Source: JBGTIS01 sp041745535 (GTDB taxonomy: Bacteria > Bacteroidota > Bacteroidia > Cytophagales > Cyclobacteriaceae). From it: 14,012 nt of DNA. The stretch spans positions 1 through 14,012 of the forward strand of contig JBGTIS010000066.1 of NCBI GenBank assembly GCA_041745535.1, read 5' to 3'. This document shows, one piece after another, positions 8,471-14,012 of this stretch. A program made the translations under genes and the position numbers. The first letter of the stretch is position 1. Each line of letters opens with the position of its first letter. Below the pieces are notes generated by a model that saw nothing but the letters and a program-made list of their open reading frames with translations, made no database searches and was not told the origin of the DNA.

Positions 8471-9145
8471 TTACCATCCTATTTCTAAAAATAGCTGGCT
8501 GGGTGTATCGCATTTACTGTAAAGCATATAGTTTCCGGTTTCAGGATCAATCATCCAGGTATATTCTGGTGACGGGCAGAATTGGTTTACCTGATACTTT
8601 TTATTAACGATAAAGAAAGGTAGCGTGGACTTTTCACAGGGAGAAGTATCGGTTTTGCACTTGTCGTACAGCAGGTAGTTGCCCGTTACCGGATCAATGC
8701 ACCACCACAAATCAGGACAAGGCTTCCGGTCGCAGGGGTTATTGGTCACGCACTTGTCGTAGAAAATATACTTGCCGGTTACAGAATGAATACAAACGTA
8801 GTAGTTGGGGCATTGTATGCCGTATACTAGCGGAACAAACTTTACTTTTCTGCTATTGGATTTGAGAATCTGGTAACCAATTATTTTTCGGTTCTTAATA
8901 TTCGCGTACAGTATACTTCCGGTGGCTTTATTCTGCCGGACACGCTGGTAACCATTCCGATCTAAAGCGATCTTGCTGAGATCCAGCACTTCAAAGTTTC
9001 GATTCTGACTACTGCTACTGGTTGTTAAATCCGTATTCGGATCTAACGACGTGGCTATGGGGCCTTGCAGGGTTTCCTCCTGTTCGCAGGAGAGCAAAAC
9101 GAAGAGCACTACCCATAAGAAAATCAGGGTTTTAATAGCGTTCAT
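8471..9145 (-). CDS. Cysteine-rich lipoprotein with three CP..TG..Y..Y.KC repeats
   Basis: A 224-residue protein that I do not recognise as a named family. A lipoprotein signal peptide ends in LLSC (C20), and a low-complexity Ser/Thr linker follows at about 38-48. A segment at about 62-93 (VRQNKATGSILYANIKNRK) is shared with the lipoprotein encoded divergently at 9533. Three repeats follow at residues 112-132, 143-163 and 190-212. They have the pattern C-P-x(3-5)-[YW]-x-[CM]-I-x3-T-G-x-Y-x2-Y-x-K-C, for example WCIDPVTGNYLLYDKC. Ten cysteines after the lipidated one suggest disulfides, so an extracytoplasmic location is likely. The third copy has Met in place of the inner Cys. The gene has its own terminator and is divergent from a lipoprotein/kinase/regulator operon, whose regulator may control it. 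Function is unknown; a binding or structural surface role is a guess. Confidence 0.8.
   Translation of the reverse strand: MNAIKTLIFLWVVLFVLLSCEQEETLQGPIATSLDPNTDLTTSSSSQNRNFEVLDLSKIALDRNGYQRVRQNKATGSILYANIKNRKIIGYQILKSNSRKVKFVPLVYGIQCPNYYVCIHSVTGKYIFYDKCVTNNPCDRKPCPDLWWCIDPVTGNYLLYDKCKTDTSPCEKSTLPFFIVNKKYQVNQFCPSPEYTWMIDPETGNYMLYSKCDTPSQLFLEIGW
8510..8812 (-). repeat. Three diverged in-frame repeats within the cysteine-rich lipoprotein gene
   Basis: Repeat units lie at 8750-8812, 8657-8719 and 8510-8578. Each encodes about 21-23 residues running from CP to KC. The first two are spaced about 93 bp apart and share obvious DNA similarity (both contain CACTTGTCGTA on the plus strand). The third is more diverged and lies after a longer linker. 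The pattern suggests internal duplication followed by drift. Confidence 0.75.
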
Positions 9146-9310
9146 AATGAGTTAATATTTACTTGATTGCCTACTCTGTTTCAGGCTTTTCGGCATCCGC
9201 CTTATGCATTGATTAGCTAATCCTGATGCTGTTCAGATAGGTATTGGTCATCGCGGATATTCCTGCTATCACCCAAAAAACGCCGGCGATTGTCATATGG
9301 CTCGGGTTAC

Positions 9311-9340
9311 TTGACATCCATTATTACAGGTTTGATATCC
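9311..9340 (+). promoter_or_regulatory. Candidate response-regulator site: direct repeat with 21-bp phasing
   Basis: TTGACATCC (9311-9319) and TTGATATCC (9332-9340) are identical at 8 of 9 positions and start exactly 21 bp apart, two helical turns. LytTR regulators are known to bind pairs of 9-bp direct repeats with about 12-bp spacers, and a LytTR regulator is encoded in the adjacent operon. The match is to the geometry, not to a known consensus, so the assignment is inferred. Confidence 0.35.
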
Positions 9341-9351
9341 TTGTGACAAGG
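9339..9351. repeat. 13-bp palindrome CCTTGTGACAAGG
   Basis: Two perfect 6-bp arms (CCTTGT/ACAAGG) around a single G. It overlaps the end of the direct repeat at 9332-9340. It could be an operator half of this regulatory cluster. A palindrome of this length may also occur by chance. Confidence 0.4.
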
Positions 9352-9421
9352 TCATACTCTGGTTGGTAAATAGTAGATGTCAATTGAAAGAAGGTATTTG
9401 TCAAGGCACAGGCAGCAAGGG

Positions 9422-9461
9422 TCAATCCGATACCTTTTTTGGGAAAAAACAACCGGATTGA
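9422..9461. repeat. Nested inverted repeat in the leader of the lipoprotein/kinase operon
   Basis: TCAATCCG at 9422-9429 pairs perfectly with CGGATTGA at 9454-9461. Inside it TTTTTT (9435-9440) can pair with AAAAAA (9444-9449) around GGG. It ends 71 bp before the ATG at 9533. It could be an operator or an mRNA leader hairpin. It is not a typical terminator, because no T-tract follows on the plus strand. Confidence 0.5.
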
Positions 9462-9532
9462 TAGCAAGCGGAAGGTGACTTTTATTTCTCTGCCATATAC
9501 CAATGAATAAAATCACCTAAAATTTGAAAGCC

Positions 9533-10033
9533 ATGAAAAAGCTCATCTGCCGCATTGCCTGCTACACCGGTGCATGCTTCCTTATTTTTGCCTGCGAAGA
9601 TGCCAATGAGGTTGAAATGTCTCAGCAGTTTGCGCCAACCGAAGCGCATACTTCCACAAAACCTGCTGCTACCCATAATCAAACCATTTGGTTCAGTTTC
9701 CAAACAGCAAACCGACCAGATGGCAGGTACAAAGTGGGAACGAATCCATCTACGGGCAGTACGCTTTTTATTTCTCTGAGGAATAGGGAAGTAGTACAGG
9801 CGCGAATTCAGACGATTGATGGACTCACATCCGTACTCGATCCGGTAGGGGGCCCCACTGGGCCGCTCCATGTGTCATTTATGTGCGTAGATCCTGAGGT
9901 AATTCAAATTTTTACCACCCGCTCTTCTGCCATCAATGTGGGTAATATTAAGAAGTACACCATTTATGTGGTACCAAAAGATTGTAATCCCCAAAGCACT
10001 GTGATTATGATATCCATGGAACGGTCTTATTAA
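9533..10033 (+). CDS. Small lipoprotein, first gene of the kinase/regulator operon
   Basis: A 166-residue predicted lipoprotein of unrecognised family. An in-frame TTG lies 9 bp upstream at 9524, but the ATG at 9533 gives a standard signal peptide (MKKLICRIACYTGACFLIFA), so I prefer it. The lipid-modified residue would be C21 (LIFAC), followed by acidic EDANEVE, which in Bacteroidota is compatible with surface export. Residues 64-88 (KVGTNPSTGSTLFISLRNRE) align without gaps to a segment of the divergent lipoprotein at 8471-9145. A later MCVDPE resembles the CIDP core of that protein's repeats. The gene ends 18 bp before the histidine kinase gene, so the two are very likely co-transcribed. A role as periplasmic partner or ligand sensor for the kinase is inferred from position only. 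Confidence 0.8.
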   Translation: MKKLICRIACYTGACFLIFACEDANEVEMSQQFAPTEAHTSTKPAATHNQTIWFSFQTANRPDGRYKVGTNPSTGSTLFISLRNREVVQARIQTIDGLTSVLDPVGGPTGPLHVSFMCVDPEVIQIFTTRSSAINVGNIKKYTIYVVPKDCNPQSTVIMISMERSY

Positions 10034-10051
10034 CCAACGAGGAGATAGATT

Positions 10052-12202
10052 ATGAGAGATTTAAAATGGGCTATACCTGTTGTTACCAGAAAAGCCCTAC
10101 GATGGTTAGGCCTACCGGTACTTTTCCTGCTCAGTCAGTGGTCAGCAGGATGGACCCAACCCGAGCAGGGCTATGCGACATCCACCTATCAGCGTGATAC
10201 CTCCCGGATTCATCAGCTTTGCGCACTGGGCAAACAATACCAGTATTCCCGGCCCGACCAGGCTGAAAAATACCTGGATAGCGCCTATCAGGAAGCACGG
10301 CAGTTGGGTTATAAAAAAGGGGAAGCACAGGCAGGTTTGCAGTTGGGAGTGATCGCCATAATTCAAAGCGATGTGGAAGCAGGCAGACAGTTCACCCTGC
10401 AAGCCCTTCGTTTATTCCAGGTCCTCAATGATACGTTTAGTATAGGAGATTGCCACAAGAACCTGGGCATCGCGAATTATTACCAGGGAAATTATGCCGA
10501 GGCGAAAGCCTGTTACGACAAGGCAATAGCACTTTTCCGGCAAGCAGGGGCCGTGCTGAGCATGGCCAAATGCTATACCAATATGGGGAACATCTACCAG
10601 CAATGGGGCGAATATCAGGAAGCTTTAGGCTATTATTTAAAGAGCGCGCAACTGGTGGAACAACTGGGTTTGGAAGAGGGCTTGGGGCAGAGTTACGGCA
10701 ACATCGCGATGGCCTACCGCAGTGTAGGCGACCTGGAGGCAGCCAGTGCCTACCACCAAAAAGCCTTATTGTTGTTTGAGAAATCAGAGGATCAATACAA
10801 CCTATCAGTTACGCTGAATAACATCGGATTGATTTATGAAGAAAAGCAAGCGTATACAGAAGCCTTAAGTTACTTCCAACAGGCTTTTGATAAGGCCCAA
10901 TCGTTGGGCGGATGGCACATTGCTGTGCATTCGTTAAACAACATAGGTTACGCGTATTTCAAGCAGGGCGATTATTCCCGGGCTTTGCCCTATTATGAGC
11001 GTGCGCTTGCCATTGGAAAGGAATTGAAAGATCCGGAGGTAATTGCTAATGTACTGGAGAATATCGCCACCATTCATATTAAAAACAAATCATATACTCA
11101 GGCATTGACGCTATTACAGGAAGCACTCACCCAGGCAGCGCAAGCCAGACAGAAGAATGATTTGAAAAGTTTGCACGATACCTTTTCCCAGGTATACACC
11201 GAGATGGGCCATTATCAGCAGGCCCTTCAACATTACCAGATAGCAAGAGCCTACCAGGATAGTTTGTTCAACGAAGAAAAATCCAGGCAGATTGCCCAGA
11301 TGCGGACCCGCTATGAGGTGGAGAAAAAAGAGCATCAGATCACCGCGCAACAACAGGAAATTAACTTAATGGCACAGACCAAACAGGTGGAGAAACAATT
11401 GCGCCTGGTTTTAATAATTACCCTGGGCCTGTTGTTTTTGCTACTGATGTTTATGTATAGCCGATACAGGTTGAAGCGACAATCGGTACGCATGCTGCAT
11501 TTAAAGAATGAGGAAATTCAGGCAAAAAACCTGCGGATCAGTCAGATGAACCAGGAGTTGGAAAAGCGGATGCTTCGGGCGCAAATGGATCCACATTTTA
11601 TATTCAATTCCCTGAACTCTATCCAGCACTTTATTACCACCAATGACAAAACTTCCGCCCTGAAGTACCTTTCTAAATTTTCCAGACTAGTACGGCAGGT
11701 ACTGGAGAACTCGGTAAACACACAAGTGCCCCTTGCCGATGAAATTAAACTTCTGGAACACTATATGGCATTGGAAGAGCTGCGCTACAACCATTCCTTC
11801 GGTTATGTCATTCAGGTAGATGAATCGGTGGATGTATACGACACGGAAATACCTTTTTTATTGATACAACCCTATGTAGAGAACGCGTTGGTGCACGGGC
11901 TGAGACACAAAGCCGAAGCGGGGCAACTACGCATCGAGATAAAGCAGGAAGACCATTCACTATTGTGCAGGGTAGAAGACAATGGAGTCGGACGGATTAA
12001 AGCCCGGCAATACAGAGGGCAAAGCGCTTTTCCTTCCCGGGGCATGTCGGTAACCCAACAGCGGCTGGACACGCTCAACCACGATAAAACTGAAAAAACC
12101 CAGGTGCATACATATGATTTAGTGGACGAACAGGGAAATGCCTGCGGCACCCGCGTAGATATTGTAATACCTCAAACAGAAACACCATGCTTACAGCCGT
12201 AA
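10052..12202 (+). CDS. LytS-type sensor histidine kinase with periplasmic TPR domain
   Basis: A 716-residue membrane histidine kinase. A signal peptide (about 1-35, ending SAGWTQ) leads to a long tetratricopeptide-repeat region at about 50-405, with canonical units such as LGIANYYQGNYAEAKACYDKA and NIGYAYFKQGDYSRALPYYE. A coiled-coil linker, one membrane segment (about 451-469, LVLIITLGLLFLLLMFMY) and a second cytoplasmic helix follow. The His_kinase domain carries the phospho-acceptor H515 in DPHFIFNSLNSIQ. The ATP-binding lobe has the N box QPYVENALVHG (N611) and the G1 box VEDNGVG (643-649), then GMSVTQQRLDTLN. It should sense an envelope signal through the TPRs and phosphorylate the regulator encoded next, whose gene it overlaps by 16 bp. 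A purine-rich GAGGAG lies 8 nt before the ATG. The family call is secure; the signal is unknown. Confidence 0.96.
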   Translation: MRDLKWAIPVVTRKALRWLGLPVLFLLSQWSAGWTQPEQGYATSTYQRDTSRIHQLCALGKQYQYSRPDQAEKYLDSAYQEARQLGYKKGEAQAGLQLGVIAIIQSDVEAGRQFTLQALRLFQVLNDTFSIGDCHKNLGIANYYQGNYAEAKACYDKAIALFRQAGAVLSMAKCYTNMGNIYQQWGEYQEALGYYLKSAQLVEQLGLEEGLGQSYGNIAMAYRSVGDLEAASAYHQKALLLFEKSEDQYNLSVTLNNIGLIYEEKQAYTEALSYFQQAFDKAQSLGGWHIAVHSLNNIGYAYFKQGDYSRALPYYERALAIGKELKDPEVIANVLENIATIHIKNKSYTQALTLLQEALTQAAQARQKNDLKSLHDTFSQVYTEMGHYQQALQHYQIARAYQDSLFNEEKSRQIAQMRTRYEVEKKEHQITAQQQEINLMAQTKQVEKQLRLVLIITLGLLFLLLMFMYSRYRLKRQSVRMLHLKNEEIQAKNLRISQMNQELEKRMLRAQMDPHFIFNSLNSIQHFITTNDKTSALKYLSKFSRLVRQVLENSVNTQVPLADEIKLLEHYMALEELRYNHSFGYVIQVDESVDVYDTEIPFLLIQPYVENALVHGLRHKAEAGQLRIEIKQEDHSLLCRVEDNGVGRIKARQYRGQSAFPSRGMSVTQQRLDTLNHDKTEKTQVHTYDLVDEQGNACGTRVDIVIPQTETPCLQP

Positions 12203-12933
12203 TTGTAGAAGACGAATTACACAGCCGGGAAGTGTTAAAAAACCTGATACAAGACTACTGCCCGCAAGTAACCGTAAAAGGAATGGCACCTGCCGTAGAG
12301 GAAGGCATCGAACTGGTAAATGCCGTCAGGCCGGACCTGGTTTTGCTGGATATCGCCTTGCAGGTAGGCACCGGATTTGATCTGCTTGAAAAAGTGAGCA
12401 ACCGCACTTTTGATGTGATTTTTACTACGGCCTATGAACACTATGCCCTGCGCGCCATTAAATTTTCGGCTATCGACTATTTACTCAAACCCATTGATCT
12501 GGAAGAGTTACAACTGGCGATCAGCAAAGTAACGTTCAAACAACAAACCCATGCACATAACCTGCAGATAGATACCCTTTTAAAGAATCTGCGCAATCAG
12601 CAGCCGCAACGGCATACCATTACCCTGGCTACCACAGAAGGATTGAACTTTGTTCCCGTGAACCATATTATCCGGCTGGAAGCCATGGGTTCCTATACGC
12701 GGTTTTATCTACACAATGGTAAAAAAATCATGGTTAGCAAGCATTTAAAAGAGTATGAACAATTGCTGATTGAAGCGGATTTTTGCCGCATTCATCAATC
12801 ACACCTCATTAATCTGAACGAAGTCAGCCAGTTTGTGAAAACAGATGGCGGCTATGTAGTTTTGAAAGACCAAACCAAACTGAAAGTATCTTCCGCCCGA
12901 CGGGAGGTTTTCTTAAGCAAAATGCAGGAATAG
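12187..12933 (+). CDS. LytTR-family response regulator
   Basis: A 248-residue two-component regulator. The receiver domain at about 2-118 has the acidic pair E8/D9, phospho-acceptor D55 (LVLLDIAL), T80/T81 (FTTAYEHYALRA) and K101 (DYLLKPID). The LytTR DNA-binding domain at about 143-246 has the landmarks IIRLEAMGSYTRFYLHNGKK, MVSKHLKEYEQLL, FCRIHQSHLINLNEV and LKVSSARREVFLSKM. The start overlaps the end of the kinase gene by 16 bp, so translation is probably coupled and the pair is cognate. LytTR proteins bind direct repeats, and likely targets are the operon's own promoter and the adjacent lipoprotein genes. All key residues are present. Confidence 0.97.
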   Translation: MLTAVIVEDELHSREVLKNLIQDYCPQVTVKGMAPAVEEGIELVNAVRPDLVLLDIALQVGTGFDLLEKVSNRTFDVIFTTAYEHYALRAIKFSAIDYLLKPIDLEELQLAISKVTFKQQTHAHNLQIDTLLKNLRNQQPQRHTITLATTEGLNFVPVNHIIRLEAMGSYTRFYLHNGKKIMVSKHLKEYEQLLIEADFCRIHQSHLINLNEVSQFVKTDGGYVVLKDQTKLKVSSARREVFLSKMQE

Positions 12934-13018
12934 ATTTAATAAAAGCGCCATACTTTCTGCTTTAGGGGAAATTGATTGGATAGGAAGTTAAAGCTGGAGT
13001 AAAACACGTCCGGAAAAA

Positions 13019-13042
13019 GGTAATCGCCTGTCAGTTTTTACC
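13019..13042 (-). terminator. Possible weak terminator of the third lipoprotein gene
   Basis: On the minus strand GGTAA pairs with TTACC across 14 nt and is followed by TTTTTCC. The 5-bp stem overlaps the stop codon region. No better hairpin is visible in the 97-bp gap between the convergent regulator and lipoprotein genes. Confidence 0.3.
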
Positions 13043-13765
13043 TTTAGAAATAAAGATTTCATCCAGAAAGTAGGTAAAACTGCCAGCTCCTCCCGGAAAT
13101 TGGAAGGATGCTGTTGGGTGTGCCGGATTCGCGTAAGCCAGGTTATTGTCTACAAACAACGGGTGGTTTTCTACGGTGATGTTGCCACCGGATTTTAATA
13201 CACTGAGGTTATATTTTTCATTCGCTACATCCACATTTACGATAAAAGTATGCTTTTGTCCTGAAGCAATGGTACCTGCCTCAGAGTCACTAATGGCATC
13301 ATCGGCCAACATGACACTGCCGTCGCTCTCTATCTTGATAATGCCAAAAATACCGCCCGACCCATCTTCCAGATAAATTAAAAAAGGTTGGCCTGAAGAA
13401 AAATCAGCGATCCCCGACCAGGTAAAAGTAACTGGTTTGGTCAGATTGGTAGATTTTGCTCTGAAGTTGATCCACCGGTCCTGGCTAGGCACCGAAGAAG
13501 GAAGAGAAGCGTATTGATGCGCCAAAGCCCGGGTAGCGAAATCCGGACGAGTTACTACTTCCAGACGATCTTCCAGAGCAGTTTTGTAGGTGATCTGGTC
13601 GCCGTTAGGATTGCCCGGTAACGATTTGTTGGGAGGATTACCCACCGTATCGTTATTGAAGGTCGCCGTCAGCAAACTGGTGCAGGCGGTAAACATTACG
13701 AGGCAAACTAAAATTAAGGCATTAGCAGAATAACATTTAGCACAATTAATAAGGCAGGTTTTCAT
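13031..13765 (-). CDS. Lipoprotein with probable concanavalin/LamG-like jelly-roll domain
   Basis: A 244-residue protein with a signal peptide ending in a lipobox-like MFTAC (C28). The short N-terminal part has the motif ATFNNDTVGNPPNKSLPGNP followed by GDQI. The rest is beta-rich and of jelly-roll character: INFRAKSTNLTKPVTFTWSG, GGIFGIIKIESDGSVMLADD, HTFIVNVDVANEKYNLSVL, and a C-terminal FTYFLDEIFISKGKN that resembles the closing strand of LamG/concanavalin-like domains (FYLDDI-type). I cannot name a family with certainty. Such domains often bind carbohydrate, but no binding residues can be assigned here. The gene is convergent with the kinase/regulator operon and shares with the other minus-strand lipoprotein gene a short upstream motif (ATTGGTCA at 13816-13823). 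Control by the neighbouring regulator is only a possibility. Confidence 0.75.
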   Translation of the reverse strand: MKTCLINCAKCYSANALILVCLVMFTACTSLLTATFNNDTVGNPPNKSLPGNPNGDQITYKTALEDRLEVVTRPDFATRALAHQYASLPSSVPSQDRWINFRAKSTNLTKPVTFTWSGIADFSSGQPFLIYLEDGSGGIFGIIKIESDGSVMLADDAISDSEAGTIASGQKHTFIVNVDVANEKYNLSVLKSGGNITVENHPLFVDNNLAYANPAHPTASFQFPGGAGSFTYFLDEIFISKGKN

Positions 13766-14012
13766 GGTTTAATATATTTGGTAAATACAAAGGATTTTAA
13801 CCGAATACTGTAAGGATTGGTCAATGCAACTGGCTTTAATGTAACCTTGCCCATAAAAATTGTGAAGGCAAAGGGTATTCAATGCCTTGCCTTTCTCTCT
13901 GCTATATATTTGTTATATTTAGAATGAGGAGTGGCTATTTTGTGGATTGTTTGATGTACCACGTAGTAGTTGTACACCCGTCTGGGAAACTCCAACTAAA
14001 AAGAGAAATGAA
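13766..14012. other. Upstream region of the third lipoprotein gene and right edge
   Basis: The first 100 bp are the likely promoter region for the minus-strand lipoprotein gene. They include a 7-bp direct repeat AAGGATT at 13790-13796 and 13812-13818, 22 bp apart. TATATTTG at 13905-13912 fits the Bacteroidota -7 consensus on the plus strand, but no TTG lies at the usual spacing. From ATG 13924 a plus-strand frame stays open for 29 codons to the window edge. It is too short to call a gene. Confidence 0.4.
13865..13893 (-). terminator. Hairpin near the right edge, possible terminator for a gene beyond it
   Basis: AAGGCAA at 13865-13871 pairs with TTGCCTT at 13887-13893 across 15 nt. On the minus strand it is followed by CACAATTTTTA. 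This would suit the end of a minus-strand transcript entering from outside the window, but the stem is short. Confidence 0.3.

Larger units (their letters stand above)
9146..9532. promoter_or_regulatory. Divergent regulatory spacer between two related lipoprotein genes
   Basis: A 387-bp stretch without a confident gene. It must carry the promoters of the minus-strand gene at 8471-9145 and of the plus-strand operon starting at 9533. Visible structures are a 9-bp imperfect direct repeat with 21-bp phasing (9311-9319 and 9332-9340), a 13-bp palindrome (9339-9351) and a nested inverted repeat (9422-9461). A 34-codon hydrophobic open frame lies on the minus strand at 9213-9317. I see no clean match to the Bacteroidota promoter consensus. 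Confidence 0.6.

Noticed and set aside
9146..9523. A decayed transposase or other pseudogene in the divergent spacer
   Set aside because: Reading the frames shows only short, unrelated open stretches and no recognisable protein fragment or terminal inverted repeats.
9482..9871. A 129-codon minus-strand open frame overlapping the operon lipoprotein gene
   Set aside because: The plus-strand gene has a signal peptide, a lipobox and similarity to its neighbour. The minus frame has none of these.
9363..13787. Shared 10-mer TTGGTAAATA at 9363-9372 and 13778-13787 as a common operator
   Set aside because: It sits at very different distances and orientations relative to the start codons, and a match of this length between two AT-rich spacers is likely by chance.
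13924..14012. A 29-codon plus-strand frame open to the right edge as a partial gene
   Set aside because: It is too short to judge. The -7-like TATATTTG would leave almost no leader, and the nearby hairpin fits a minus-strand transcript instead.

Overview
The window looks like the chromosome of a Bacteroidota bacterium, most likely of the Cytophagales/Chitinophagales type. The evidence is a SusC/SusD pair with an N-terminal STN domain, an ECF sigma factor with a FecR anti-sigma factor carrying the C-terminal domain typical of this phylum, several lipoproteins with short lipoboxes, a LytS-type kinase with periplasmic TPRs plus a LytTR regulator, and mostly weak Shine-Dalgarno sites. The genus cannot be told from the sequence. 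No RNA gene, CRISPR array, insertion sequence or phage gene is visible.

Left part (1-8400). A minus-strand aldo/keto reductase of the YghZ type lies at the left edge. Divergent from it is a plus-strand nutrient-uptake module: ECF sigma factor (1272-1826), FecR-like anti-sigma factor (2039-3094), SusC/RagA TonB-dependent transporter (3263-6667) and SusD/RagB surface lipoprotein (6686-8218). The inferred circuit is that substrate binding to the transporter is passed through its STN domain to FecR, which frees the sigma factor to transcribe susCD. Hairpins at 3137-3163 and 8268-8305 bracket the susCD unit. No glycan-degrading enzyme is linked to it, so its substrate is unknown.

Right part (8400-13800). 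This is the less ordinary region. A three-gene plus-strand operon encodes a small lipoprotein (9533-10033), a membrane histidine kinase with a large periplasmic TPR domain (10052-12202), and a LytTR response regulator (12187-12933, overlapping the kinase gene by 16 bp). Divergent from the operon, across a 387-bp spacer, is a cysteine-rich lipoprotein (8471-9145). It has three copies of a CP...TG..Y..Y.KC unit and shares a segment with the operon's own lipoprotein. Convergent with the operon is a third lipoprotein with a probable jelly-roll fold (13031-13765). I infer a cell-envelope signalling locus: the operon lipoprotein may work with the periplasmic TPR sensor, and the two flanking lipoproteins may be targets. 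The spacer holds a 21-bp-phased direct repeat, a 13-bp palindrome and a nested inverted repeat, which are candidate regulator sites.

The last 250 bp hold the upstream region of the third lipoprotein, a hairpin and perhaps the first codons of a gene running off the right edge.
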